The notes under the pieces: generated by a model
Databases searched by the model: none
The model's input: the letters and a program-made list of their open reading frames with translations, nothing else
What the model was told of the DNA's origin: nothing
Part shown: piece after piece, positions 15,150 to 24,079 of the stretch
Layout of the letters: each line of letters opens with the position of its first letter
Position numbering within the stretch: position 1 is the stretch's first letter
Program-made: the position numbers and the translations under genes
Assembly (NCBI GenBank): GCA_018970785.1
Contig: JAGWVR010000034.1
Coordinates: 1 to 32,933, forward strand
Length of the DNA stretch: 32,933 nucleotides
Direction: 5' to 3'
From: Planctomycetota bacterium
GTDB lineage: Bacteria; Planctomycetota; Planctomycetia; Pirellulales; UBA1268

Positions 15150-16795
15150 TGCCGACCGTCATCGTCGATGGACGGGAGATCGAGATCGGGGCCCACGAGC
15201 GCCTCAACTGCATCGAGGCCGCGCGCCGGGCCGGCACCGAGATTCCCCACTACTGCTGGCACCCCGGGCTGTCGGTCGTCGCCAGCTGCCGGATGTGCCT
15301 CGTCGAGACCGGCTCGCGTGACGCCGCCACGGGCAAGATCACGATGGTGCCCAAGCTCGTCCCCGGCTGCCAGACTCCGGCCAAGGACGGCACCGTGATC
15401 GTCACCGACAGCCCGCTGGTGCGCGAGAGCCGGGCGCGGGTCGAGGAAGCGCTGCTCATCGACCACCCGATCGATTGCCCGATCTGCGACAAGGCCGGGG
15501 AGTGCCTCCTCCAGGACTACCACTTCCAGCACGGCCAACCGCAGCGTCGCGCCGATCTCCAGCCGTTCCACAGCCGGCGCCGCGACGTCGGCCCGACGGT
15601 CACGCTGTTCGTCGATCGCTGCATCATGTGCACGCGCTGCGTCCGCTTCACCCGGGAGGTGTCGGGCACGGCGGAGCTGATGGTCACCAGCCGCGGTGCC
15701 AAGGAGGAGATCGACTCCTTCCCCGGCTTCCCGCTCGACAACAAACTCGCCGGCAACGTCGTCGATCTGTGCCCGGTGGGCGCTCTCGGCGACAAGGACT
15801 TCCTCTACCAGCAGCGTGTCTGGTTCCTGAAGCGCGAGGCCAACGTCTGCGGCGGCTGTGCCACCGGCTGCTCGATCGTCACCGAACACAACCAGGACAC
15901 CGTCTACCGGCTCAAGCCGCGGGAGAATCCCCACGTCAACCGCTGGTGGATGTGCGACGACGGCCGCTACGGCTGGCACCACCTCCACGACCCGGCGCGG
16001 GTGGCCGAGGTGACGCGCCGTGCCCCCGGCGGCGAGTCGGCCGTCGACTGGCCCGATGTCGTCTCCCGGCTGCGTGCCGATCTGGCCGCGGCCGGTGGCT
16101 TGGCGGTCGCGGTCTCGCCGATGCTGACGGTCGAAGAGGCCTGGATGCTCGCCACCGTCGCCCGCGAGATCGACCCGTCTGCACTGCTCGCCCTCGGACC
16201 GGTCCCACACAGCGGTACCGACGAGACCTATCCCGGCGGCTTCACGATCCGCGCCGAGAAGTGCCCCAACCGGCGCGGCGTCGAGGCGGTGCTGGCCCAC
16301 TTCGGTCCGGGGATCTCGCGGTGGGACGACCTCCTCGACCACGTCCGCTCGGGGCGCGCGAAAGCCGTCTGGATCACGGCGGCCTATCCGGCGCCGTGGA
16401 TCGACGCCGCCGCCGCGGCACCGTTCGCCGGGGTGTCGTGCCTGGTCGTCCAGGATCTGTTCGCATCGCCGCTGTCCGAACTCGACGGTGGCGGCGCGGT
16501 CCGCTGGCGGCTCCCGGCCGTCGGGTTCGCCGAGCGGGCCGGGACATGGGTCAACGCCGGCCACCGCGCGCAGTGCTTCGAGCAGGCGATCCGTCCTCCG
16601 GCCGGCGTCTGGCCCGAGGGACGCTTGCTCTGGAACATGCTCGGGCGCCGTGGGTTGTACGATCCTGCCGTCATCCGCGCGGAGATCGCCGCGGCGGTCC
16701 CCGCTCTGGCGGTTCTCGGCGACGATCTTCCCGCCACGGGCCTCGATCTGCGGATCCTCCAATTGGCCGCCACGGAGTCGGCGACCCACACATGA
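15149..16795 (+). CDS. nuoG: NADH-quinone oxidoreductase subunit G, short form with clusters N1b, N4, N5 and N7
   Basis: A 548-residue subunit wiring electrons from NuoF towards NuoI. All cluster ligands are readable: N1b C36, C47, C50, C74; N5 H106, C110, C113, C119; N4 C158, C161, C164, C208; and the extra N7 site C234-x2-C237-x3-C241-x27-C269. N7 is absent from mitochondrial and many bacterial enzymes. The molybdopterin-enzyme-like C-terminal domain is short, about 280 residues, against several hundred more in E. coli, and has no molybdenum ligands I can see. It starts at ATG 15149 inside the nuoF stop and ends in an ATGA overlap with nuoH. Confidence 0.95.
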   Translation: MPTVIVDGREIEIGAHERLNCIEAARRAGTEIPHYCWHPGLSVVASCRMCLVETGSRDAATGKITMVPKLVPGCQTPAKDGTVIVTDSPLVRESRARVEEALLIDHPIDCPICDKAGECLLQDYHFQHGQPQRRADLQPFHSRRRDVGPTVTLFVDRCIMCTRCVRFTREVSGTAELMVTSRGAKEEIDSFPGFPLDNKLAGNVVDLCPVGALGDKDFLYQQRVWFLKREANVCGGCATGCSIVTEHNQDTVYRLKPRENPHVNRWWMCDDGRYGWHHLHDPARVAEVTRRAPGGESAVDWPDVVSRLRADLAAAGGLAVAVSPMLTVEEAWMLATVAREIDPSALLALGPVPHSGTDETYPGGFTIRAEKCPNRRGVEAVLAHFGPGISRWDDLLDHVRSGRAKAVWITAAYPAPWIDAAAAAPFAGVSCLVVQDLFASPLSELDGGGAVRWRLPAVGFAERAGTWVNAGHRAQCFEQAIRPPAGVWPEGRLLWNMLGRRGLYDPAVIRAEIAAAVPALAVLGDDLPATGLDLRILQLAATESATHT

Positions 16796-18096
16796 ACGCC
16801 CTGCTCCCGAGTGCGACGACGATCGCGGCGCTGGTCAAGATCGGACTGCTCGTCGGCGGTCTGATGACGGCCGCGGCCTACCTCGTGCTCCTCGAGCGCT
16901 GGATCGCCGCCTGGGTCCAGGACCGCAAAGGGCCCAATCGGGTCGGCATCCCGCTGACCGACATCCGCCTGTTCGGGCTCGGTCAGCCGCTCGCCGACGG
17001 CTTGAAGATCATCCTCAAGGAGGATTTCACGCCGTCCCACGTCGACCGCGTCCTGTACAACGCCGCACCGTTGTTGATCCTCGCGGCCTCGCTGGCGATC
17101 TTCGCGGCGATCCCCTTCGGCAGCGTCCTGCCGCCCTTGGGGATCGCCGGCCTGCCCGATCCGGTGCCGTTCCTGGTGGCGCCCGGCCTCGATGTCGGCG
17201 TGCTGTGGGTCTTCGCCCTGTCGAGTATCGCCGTCTACGGGGTGCTTCTCGGCGGCTGGGCCAGCAACAACAAATACGGCTTCCTCGGCGGCCTCCGCTC
17301 GAGTGCGCAGTTGGTGGCCTACGAGATCCCGCTCGGCCTCGGCCTGCTCGGGGTCGTCCTGGCCGCGGGGTCGCTGCGACTCGACCGGATCATGGAGGCA
17401 CAGGCCGCGAGTGGCGTGTGGTACGCGTTCGCCCAGCCGCTCGGGTTCGTCGTGTTCCTCGTCGCCAGCTTCGCCGAAGCGGCGCGGCTGCCGTTCGACC
17501 TCCCCGAAGCGGAGCAGGAGCTCGTCGGTGGCTACCACACCGAGTACTCGGGGATCCGGCTCCTGCTGTTTCTCGTCGCCGAGTTTCTCCACATGATCAC
17601 GGCCGCGTTCCTGATCGTGATCATGTTCCTCGGCGGCTGGCACCTGTGGGGAGTGACCGGCGCCGGGACCGAAGTCACCTGGGCGGGGGCGCTGCTGCGG
17701 TTCGCCATTCTGTCGGCGAAGATCCTCGGGGTGATCGTGTTCTTCATGCTCGTCCGCTGGAGCTGGCCGCGGTTCCGCTTCGACCAGCTGATGAACCTCG
17801 CCTGGAAGGTGATGCTCCCCCTCGGCCTGGCCAACCTGGTCACGGTGGCGGCGGTCGAGGAGTTGCGGCCGTGGCTGGTGGAGCATGTCGGCTCGTCGGC
17901 GGCCGGATGGCTGGCCGTCGGCCTCCCGTGGGCCACGTTCCTCGTCGGCTGGATCGTGGCCGGCGTGTTCACCCCCAGCAGCACCGACAACACCCCGATC
18001 CTCACCCACGGTCCGCTCGACGCCGAGCACGATCTCGACCACGACCCGCTGGACGACGTCGCCGGCGGCCACCGCCTGGAGGCAAGCCCGAGATGA
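16792..18096 (+). CDS. nuoH: NADH-quinone oxidoreductase subunit H
   Basis: A 434-residue membrane subunit that forms the quinone entry channel with NuoB and NuoD. The family motifs are present: LERWIAAWVQDRKGPNRVG, QPLADGLKIILKEDFTP, GWASNNKYGFLGGLRSSAQ, and the acidic loop LPFDLPEAEQELVGGYHTEYSG. About eight to nine hydrophobic helices can be traced. The C terminus carries an extra hydrophilic tail of about 40 residues, rich in Asp and His (DAEHDLDHDPLDD). It starts at ATG 16792, overlapping nuoG by 4 bases, and overlaps nuoI by 4 bases. Confidence 0.97.
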   Translation: MNALLPSATTIAALVKIGLLVGGLMTAAAYLVLLERWIAAWVQDRKGPNRVGIPLTDIRLFGLGQPLADGLKIILKEDFTPSHVDRVLYNAAPLLILAASLAIFAAIPFGSVLPPLGIAGLPDPVPFLVAPGLDVGVLWVFALSSIAVYGVLLGGWASNNKYGFLGGLRSSAQLVAYEIPLGLGLLGVVLAAGSLRLDRIMEAQAASGVWYAFAQPLGFVVFLVASFAEAARLPFDLPEAEQELVGGYHTEYSGIRLLLFLVAEFLHMITAAFLIVIMFLGGWHLWGVTGAGTEVTWAGALLRFAILSAKILGVIVFFMLVRWSWPRFRFDQLMNLAWKVMLPLGLANLVTVAAVEELRPWLVEHVGSSAAGWLAVGLPWATFLVGWIVAGVFTPSSTDNTPILTHGPLDAEHDLDHDPLDDVAGGHRLEASPR

Positions 18097-18647
18097 AGCC
18101 GACCGATCCGCAGATCGTGTGGCTGGAGGAGAAGCCGCTGGGGCTGGCGGAGCGGCTCTACCTGCCGCTGTTCGTCCAGGGACTGGCGACGACCGCCCGG
18201 CACATGGTCAGCCCGAAGGTCACGGTCAGTTTCCCCGACGAACGACCGACGGTGGGCAACCCGCTCATCTACCGCGGCGTGCACCGGCTCAACAAGGACG
18301 AGCAGGGGCGCGTGCAGTGCGTCGCCTGCTTTCTCTGCGCCACCGCCTGCCCGGCCCACTGCATCGACATCGTCGCGGCCGAGAGCCCCTGGCCTGACCG
18401 GGAGAAGTATCCCGAGAGCTTCCAGATCGACGAACTGCGCTGCATTTTCTGCGGGATGTGCGAAGAGGCCTGCCCGGTCGACGCGATCGAGCTGACCAGC
18501 CTCCTCGACCTGACCGGGCGGAGCCGCGAAGAGATGATCTTCGACAAGGAAAAGCTCCTCAGCGTCTACGACATCACCAAGGATGCCGAACCGATGAAGT
18601 CGGCCGGCCACACGACCGCCTCCGCCACCGGAGGACACGCGCCGTGA
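18093..18647 (+). CDS. nuoI: NADH-quinone oxidoreductase subunit I, clusters N6a and N6b
   Basis: A 184-residue ferredoxin-like subunit passing electrons from NuoG to N2. Two CxxCxxCxxxCP motifs are seen: C76, C79, C82, C86 and C117, C120, C123, C127, holding [4Fe-4S] clusters N6a and N6b. The N-terminal amphipathic helix (LAERLYLPLFVQGLATTARHM) should lie on the membrane. GGAGG lies about 10 bases before the ATG at 18093. It overlaps nuoH by 4 bases (ATGA) and nuoJ by 4 (GTGA). Confidence 0.97.
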   Translation: MKPTDPQIVWLEEKPLGLAERLYLPLFVQGLATTARHMVSPKVTVSFPDERPTVGNPLIYRGVHRLNKDEQGRVQCVACFLCATACPAHCIDIVAAESPWPDREKYPESFQIDELRCIFCGMCEEACPVDAIELTSLLDLTGRSREEMIFDKEKLLSVYDITKDAEPMKSAGHTTASATGGHAP

Positions 18648-19423
18648 CCCTTCCCGACGGGGCGACACCGCTGCTGCTGGGATCGGTCGCGGCCTTCGCC
18701 GCCGGTCTCTGGCTCCTGCTGCCGTCCGTGCAGCGGGCCGGTTGGCTCGAGCGCTGGAGCAGCCGGCTCGGGGTGGCGCTCGGCGCCGCGGCGCTGGCCG
18801 GTCTGGCGCTCGCCGGGCGCCGCCTCGGCGGGCTCGGTGAGGAGGCGGTGTTCCAGATCGTGGCCGCGGTGGCGCTCGTCGGCGGAACCGCGACGGTGGT
18901 GACGCGGTCCCCGGTCTACGCCGCGATCTGGTTCGCCCTCGCCCTCACCGGCGTCGCGGGGCTGCTGTTGGTGCTCGGGGCGCAGTTCCTCGGCGTCGCC
19001 ACGATCGTCGTCTACGCCGGCGCGATCCTCGTGATGTTCCTGTTCGTCCTCATGCTCGCGCAGCCCACGGGCCTGGCTCCCTACGACCGCGTTTCCAACG
19101 AGCCTCTGCTCTCGGCCGTCGCCGGGGGGGTGCTCCTGGCCCTGCTCACGGTGTCGATCGGCCGCCTCTCGGCAGAGCCCCCGGCCTGCTGCCAAGTGCC
19201 GTCGCGGGCCGATGCCGTCGCCGCCGCGGCGGCTCCCGCCCGCCCCGCCGACCCGGCGGCACTGGACGCCGATGCCGTGGCCCGGCTGGGCGCGGAACTG
19301 TTCGGCCGGCATCTCGTCGCCGTCGAGGCGGCGGGCCTCCTCCTCCTCGTGGCCCTGGTCGGCGCGATCGCGGTCGTCTCGCGCGGCGAGGCGGCCGAGT
19401 CGGCGGAAAGGGGGGCAGCGTGA
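18644..19423 (+). CDS. nuoJ: NADH-quinone oxidoreductase subunit J
   Basis: A 259-residue membrane subunit starting at GTG 18644, with GGAGG about 9-10 bases upstream and a GTGA overlap with nuoI. Five hydrophobic segments can be traced. The diagnostic stretch QFLGVATIVVYAGAILVMFLFVLML, whose central helix contains the pi-bulge of complex I, is intact. Between the fourth and fifth segments there is an Ala/Pro-rich soluble loop (about residues 185-220, with PACCQVPSRADAVAAAAAPARPADP) longer than in E. coli. The N-terminal segment before the family core (LLLGSVAAFAAGLWLLL and onwards) may hold an extra helix. Confidence 0.94.
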   Translation: MTLPDGATPLLLGSVAAFAAGLWLLLPSVQRAGWLERWSSRLGVALGAAALAGLALAGRRLGGLGEEAVFQIVAAVALVGGTATVVTRSPVYAAIWFALALTGVAGLLLVLGAQFLGVATIVVYAGAILVMFLFVLMLAQPTGLAPYDRVSNEPLLSAVAGGVLLALLTVSIGRLSAEPPACCQVPSRADAVAAAAAPARPADPAALDADAVARLGAELFGRHLVAVEAAGLLLLVALVGAIAVVSRGEAAESAERGAA

Positions 19424-19875
19424 TGCTGGCGGCGGCGTTTCCCTCGCTGATCCACGGCGCGCTGGTCGTCGGTGCCGTGCTGTTCGTCCTCGGGTTGGTC
19501 GGGATCCTCACCCGCCGCAACCTGATCGTGATGTTCCTCTCGGCCGAACTGATGCTCCAGGGCATCTCGGTGAGCCTCGTCGCCTGGAGCCGGTACCACG
19601 GCGACTTCGGGGGCCACGCCCTGGTCGTCTTCGTCCTCACCGTGGCGGCCTGCGAGGCCGCCGTCGCATTGGTGTTCGTGCTCCAGGCCTTCGCCCGCAC
19701 CGGTCGGCTCGACTCGGCCGCCTGGCAGAGCCTGCGCGACACCGAGGTGCCGCGCCGCATCGACCGCGAATTGCCCGCGACCGACACCGTCGCTCCGGTC
19801 TGGCCACGGCTCACCCCGTCGGGCGTCGAGCCGGCCCGCGACGACAGCGCCGAACCCTCCCGGGAGCACGTCTGA
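19420..19875 (+). CDS. nuoK: NADH-quinone oxidoreductase subunit K, with C-terminal extension
   Basis: A 151-residue membrane subunit. The first 100 residues match NuoK: three hydrophobic helices, with RRNLIVMFLSAELMLQGISVSLVAWS holding the conserved membrane glutamate, and AACEAAVALVFVLQAF with the second. About 50 further residues (RTGRLDSAAWQSLRDTEVPRR...) form a hydrophilic tail absent from the usual 100-residue protein. It begins at GTG 19420, overlapping nuoJ (GTGA), or at ATG 19423. A 69-base gap separates it from nuoL. Confidence 0.95.
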   Translation: MMLAAAFPSLIHGALVVGAVLFVLGLVGILTRRNLIVMFLSAELMLQGISVSLVAWSRYHGDFGGHALVVFVLTVAACEAAVALVFVLQAFARTGRLDSAAWQSLRDTEVPRRIDRELPATDTVAPVWPRLTPSGVEPARDDSAEPSREHV

Positions 19876-19944
19876 CGGCCAGAGTTCCGTCGGCCGGCCT
19901 GGTGCCGGCCATCCCGATTCCTCCCTCACCGGCTCCCGATCTCC

Positions 19945-22284
19945 ATGCGTTCCCTGCTCCTCGTCCTCGTGCCACTGCTCCCGCTCCTGGCGGGGTTGGT
20001 GACCGTCTTCGCCGGCCGGCGCCTCGGTCCGCGCGTCCACCTTCCCGCGGTGGTCGGCATCGGCGCCGCGGCGATCGCGGCGCTGCTCCTGCTGTTCACC
20101 GCCGGCGGGGCGTCGGGCACCGGCCACGGCACGGCGGCGCCCGTCGAACACACGGTCGAACTGTGGCGCTGGGCGACGATCGACGGTGCGCTGACGCCGG
20201 CCGACGGCTCGGCGCCGCGGCCGCTGTCGCTCGGCGTGACGCTGCGCCTCGACCCGTTGACCGCGACGCTGCTGGTGGTGATCACCTCGATCGGCCTGTT
20301 GGTCGCGGTCTATTCGATCGGCTACATGCACGACGATCCCGACCAGCCACGGTTCTTCGCACTGGTGTCGATGTTCGTGTTTTCGATGGCGATGCTCGTC
20401 GCCTCGAGCAGCTTCCTCCTGGTGTACGTCTTCTGGGAGGCAGTCGGTGCCTGCAGCTACCTGCTGATCGGATTCTGGTACCGGCGCCCCGAGGCGGCCC
20501 GGGCGGCGAAGAAGGCGTTTCTCGTCAACCGCGTCGGCGACTTCGGCCTCGCCATCGCCGTGTTCCTCCTCTGGCTCACCTACGGCACGCTCGATTTCCA
20601 CGACACCCGCCTGGCCGACGGCACGCTGGTGCCGGGGATTCTGGGCGCGGCCCGGCTCGCCGACCCGACGGCGATCGTCGGCGGGGCGATCGGCACGGCG
20701 ATCTGCCTGCTCCTGCTCCTCGCCGCCTGCGGCAAGAGCGCCCAGGTGCCGCTGCACGTCTGGCTCCCCGACGCGATGGAGGGGCCGACGCCCGCCAGCG
20801 CGCTGATCCACGCCGCCACGATGGTGACCGCCGGCGTGTACCTCGTGACACGCTGCGCCCCGCTGTTCGTCGCCGCACCGGGGGCATTGGCGGTCGTGGC
20901 GCTGGTCGGGGCGACGACGGCGCTCGTCGCCGGCCTGATCGGCACCGTCCAGACCGACCTCAAGCGCGTGCTCGCCTACTCGACGATCAGCCAGCTGGGC
21001 TACATGTTCGCCGCCCTCGGCACCGGCACGCTCGGCGGGTTCACCGCGGGCATCTTCCACCTCGTCACCCACGCCTGCTTCAAGGCCCTGCTGTTCCTCG
21101 GCGCCGGGTCGGTGATGCACGCCATGGGGGGCGTGATCGACATGCGGCGGTTCGGCGGGCTGCGGACGGTGATGCCGGTGACGGCGGCGACGTTCCTCGT
21201 CGGCGCCCTGGCGCTGGCGGGTGTGTTTCCCTTCGCCGGCTTCTTCAGCAAGGACGAGATTCTCGCGGCCCTCCACTCCCGCGGCTGGCCCGACGCCCAT
21301 GCCAGCGGCCACCACGACGAGTCCCCGGCGGCGGCCACCCCGCCCGCGGTCCGCGTCGCCACGTGGGACCGCCGCGCCGCCCCCCCGCTGATCCCGGTCG
21401 CTTCGGGATCGGCCGCCAGCCACCGTGCCGTGGCGGTCTCCGCGAGCGGCGGCGCTGCGGCAGACGGGCCTCTCGACTGGCTCGCCGGTCCCCGGCTCTA
21501 CAGGACGCTGTTTTGGATGTCGCTGTTCACGGCCGGATTGACCGCCTTCTACACCTTTCGCGCCGTCTTCATGACGTTCACCGGTCCGCTGCGGCTTCCC
21601 CCCGAAGCACATGGCCACGGCGCGCATGGCCACAGCCCGCATGGCCACGACGACCATGGTCCGTCACATGGGGGGCATGGCGGGCATGGCGCCACCGGGC
21701 ACGAGCCAGCCGGCGGCCATGGCGCGGCAGCGAGCCACGAGTCGCCGCCGGTGATGACCCGTCCCTTGGTGATCCTCGCGGTCGCGTCGGCACTGGCGGG
21801 CGTGGTGCTGTTCATCGGTCATGGACTGGCACGGTTCCTGGCCGCGACCCCGTCGCTCGCCGCCGCGAATGTCGCCGCCACCGCCGTGCCCCCGGTGTTC
21901 CACTGGGACCTGGCGATCCAGGGCACGCTGGCAGCCGCGATCGGCATCGCCTTGGCGGCGATCGGTCACTATGGCCGGCGCAGCGACGGCCCGAGCGTGG
22001 AACGCTTCCTCGGCCCGCTCCAGACGCTGTTCGCACGCCGCTTCTATTTCGACGAGATCGAGCACGCGGCCGTCGTCCGCCCGCTGGAATGGCTCGCCGC
22101 CGTGGCGGCGACGGTCGACCGGGTGGTGATCGATGGGCTCGTGCGCTCCGTGGCCCACGTGCCCGTCGCCCTCGGGGGCGTCGTCCGCCGATTCCAGGGG
22201 GGTGTGCTGCAGCGCTACTCCGTGGCCGGTGTCGTCGGCGTGCTCGGGATGCTCGTGGCGCTGGCCTGGAACCTGTGGCTCTGA
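19945..22284 (+). CDS. nuoL: NADH-quinone oxidoreductase subunit L, with histidine-rich insertion
   Basis: A 779-residue antiporter-like proton-pumping subunit, against about 613 in E. coli. The key residues are readable: E165 in VFWEAVGACSYLLIGFWY, K264 in CGKSAQVPLHVWLPDAMEGPTPASALIHA, and the IGTVQTDLKRVLAYSTISQLGYM signature. The extra length comes mainly from two loops: residues about 450-510 (Ala/Pro/Ser-rich with some His) and about 555-600, where 13 histidines occur in about 45 residues as HGHG-like units. The C-terminal part should form the lateral helix along the membrane arm. It starts at ATG 19945 and lies 7 bases before nuoM. Confidence 0.96.
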   Translation: MRSLLLVLVPLLPLLAGLVTVFAGRRLGPRVHLPAVVGIGAAAIAALLLLFTAGGASGTGHGTAAPVEHTVELWRWATIDGALTPADGSAPRPLSLGVTLRLDPLTATLLVVITSIGLLVAVYSIGYMHDDPDQPRFFALVSMFVFSMAMLVASSSFLLVYVFWEAVGACSYLLIGFWYRRPEAARAAKKAFLVNRVGDFGLAIAVFLLWLTYGTLDFHDTRLADGTLVPGILGAARLADPTAIVGGAIGTAICLLLLLAACGKSAQVPLHVWLPDAMEGPTPASALIHAATMVTAGVYLVTRCAPLFVAAPGALAVVALVGATTALVAGLIGTVQTDLKRVLAYSTISQLGYMFAALGTGTLGGFTAGIFHLVTHACFKALLFLGAGSVMHAMGGVIDMRRFGGLRTVMPVTAATFLVGALALAGVFPFAGFFSKDEILAALHSRGWPDAHASGHHDESPAAATPPAVRVATWDRRAAPPLIPVASGSAASHRAVAVSASGGAAADGPLDWLAGPRLYRTLFWMSLFTAGLTAFYTFRAVFMTFTGPLRLPPEAHGHGAHGHSPHGHDDHGPSHGGHGGHGATGHEPAGGHGAAASHESPPVMTRPLVILAVASALAGVVLFIGHGLARFLAATPSLAAANVAATAVPPVFHWDLAIQGTLAAAIGIALAAIGHYGRRSDGPSVERFLGPLQTLFARRFYFDEIEHAAVVRPLEWLAAVAATVDRVVIDGLVRSVAHVPVALGGVVRRFQGGVLQRYSVAGVVGVLGMLVALAWNLWL

Positions 22285-22291
22285 GGCACGC

Positions 22292-24079
22292 ATGAACGGC
22301 TTCTCCACCGCCACGCTCCTGATCCTCACGGTCGTCGCGCCGCTGGTCGGCGCCGTCGTCGCCTGGGGCATGGCCTCGCGCGGCCCGCACGCCGTCCGGC
22401 AGAGTGCCCTGGTGACCGCTCTGGTGACGCTCGGCCTGGTGGCGATCCTCGTCCTCCGCGGGCTCGCCGATCCGGCCCTCCGCTCGGGCGGTGCGTTCGC
22501 CGTGTCGACCGTCCCCTGGTTCACCGACGGGCCGTTCGACGTCCGGCTGTCGCTGGGACTCGACGGCCTGTCGCTGTGGATGTTCGCCCTCTCGTCGTTG
22601 CTGACCGTCACCGCGGTGCTCGTCAGCTGGAACTCGGTCCGCGAGCACGTCGCGGCGTTCTACGCGCTGCTCCTGCTGCTCGAGGCGGCGATGCTCGGCG
22701 TGTTCGCGGCCCGCGACGTGATCCTGTTCTACGTCTGCTTCGAGTTCACGCTCGTGCCGCTGTTCTTCCTGATCGGCATCTGGGGCCACGAGGAGCGGCG
22801 CCGGGCGGCGGTGACGTTCTTCCTCTACACGCTGGCCGGCAGCGTGCTGTCGTTCGTCGGCCTGCTGGCGATCGTCGTCTGGAATGCCTCGCACACCGGG
22901 CAGCTGACGTTCGACATCGCGGCGCTGACCGCCGGGGTCCGGGCCCACCCGTTGCCGATGGACGGCACGGGGGGCTGGCTGCAGTGGCTGGTGTTCCTCG
23001 CCCTGCTGGCGGGGTTCGCCATCAAGGTGCCGATCATCCCGTTCCACACGTGGCTGCCACTGGCCCACGTCGAGGCGCCGACGGGGGGCAGCGTCGACCT
23101 GGCCGGCGTGCTGCTCAAGCTGGGGATCTACGGCTTCCTGCGGTTCTCGCTCCCGATGCTCCCCGAGGCCAGTGCCGTCGCGGCCCCGTGGCTGTTCGCC
23201 CTCGGCGCGGTCGGGATCGTCTACGGGGCGCTGGTGGCGCTCGTGCAGACCGACCTCAAGCGGCTCGTGGCCTACTCGTCGGTGAGCCACATGGGCTACA
23301 TCGTGATGGGTCTGTTCGCGCTGGAACCCACCGCCGTCGAGGGGGCGAATCTCCAGCTCGTGAACCACGGGCTGTCGGCCGCGGGGCTGTTCGCACTGGT
23401 GGGGATGATCTACGAACGGTTCCACACCCGGTCGATCCCGAACCTCGGCGGGCTCGCCGCCCGGGCGCCGTGGCTGACGACGATGTTCGTCCTGTTCACG
23501 TTCGCGAGCATCGGCCTGCCCGGCCTCAACGGGTTCGCGGGCGAGTTCCTCATCCTCGCCGGGTCGTTCCAGCGGGCCTGGCAGGGTGTCGCCGCGGAAT
23601 GGCGGCCGGCGTATCTGCTCCTCGCCGCCGGGGCGGTGGCCGGCCTCGTCCTCGGCGCCTGGTACATGCTGTGGGCGGTCGAGCGTGTGTTCTTCGGAAC
23701 GGAGCGGCGCGCGGCCGACTCCCACGGCCATGCGGCGACAGGCGCGATGCACGCGGCCCACGCCGACCACGGCGGGCGGAGCCACGACGGCGTGTTCGCC
23801 GCACCGGCCGCCGATCTCGAATGGCACGAATGGGGTGCGATCGCACCGCTGGCCGTGTTTGCCCTGTGGATCGGCTTGTTCCCCGGGGCGTTCCTCGGCC
23901 CGGCCTCGGCCGCGGTGCGTGGCGTCACCGCCGCGGCGGAGGAGCGGTTCGCCGAGCGGATGCACCTCGACGCGCCAGCGCCGCCCCACGCCGCCGGACC
24001 GCATCCTCGCGCCGCCGAGCCGATCGCCATGTCCGATCCCAGGACGGCGCCGCCCGCCCCCACCGCAGGCCAGCGATGA
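22292..24079 (+). CDS. nuoM: NADH-quinone oxidoreductase subunit M
   Basis: A 595-residue antiporter-like proton-pumping subunit, about 85 longer than E. coli NuoM. The proton-path residues are visible: E151 in CFEFTLVPLFFLIGIWG, K245 in FAIKVPIIPFHTWLPLAHVEAPT and K276 in AGVLLKLGIYGFLRF. The phrase QTDLKRLVAYSSVSHMGY is intact. A soluble loop at about 474-510 is His-rich (DSHGHAATGAMHAAHADHGG), echoing NuoL. The C terminus has a hydrophilic Pro/Ala tail. GAGG lies about 6 bases before ATG 22292, within the nuoL stop region. It overlaps nuoN by 4 bases (ATGA). Confidence 0.96.
   Translation: MNGFSTATLLILTVVAPLVGAVVAWGMASRGPHAVRQSALVTALVTLGLVAILVLRGLADPALRSGGAFAVSTVPWFTDGPFDVRLSLGLDGLSLWMFALSSLLTVTAVLVSWNSVREHVAAFYALLLLLEAAMLGVFAARDVILFYVCFEFTLVPLFFLIGIWGHEERRRAAVTFFLYTLAGSVLSFVGLLAIVVWNASHTGQLTFDIAALTAGVRAHPLPMDGTGGWLQWLVFLALLAGFAIKVPIIPFHTWLPLAHVEAPTGGSVDLAGVLLKLGIYGFLRFSLPMLPEASAVAAPWLFALGAVGIVYGALVALVQTDLKRLVAYSSVSHMGYIVMGLFALEPTAVEGANLQLVNHGLSAAGLFALVGMIYERFHTRSIPNLGGLAARAPWLTTMFVLFTFASIGLPGLNGFAGEFLILAGSFQRAWQGVAAEWRPAYLLLAAGAVAGLVLGAWYMLWAVERVFFGTERRAADSHGHAATGAMHAAHADHGGRSHDGVFAAPAADLEWHEWGAIAPLAVFALWIGLFPGAFLGPASAAVRGVTAAAEERFAERMHLDAPAPPHAAGPHPRAAEPIAMSDPRTAPPAPTAGQR

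Noticed and set aside
21601-21740. CATGGC-like tandem units as a possible CRISPR or intergenic repeat
   Set aside because: The units are short, irregular and inside the nuoL frame, where they encode His-Gly repeats. There are no spacers.
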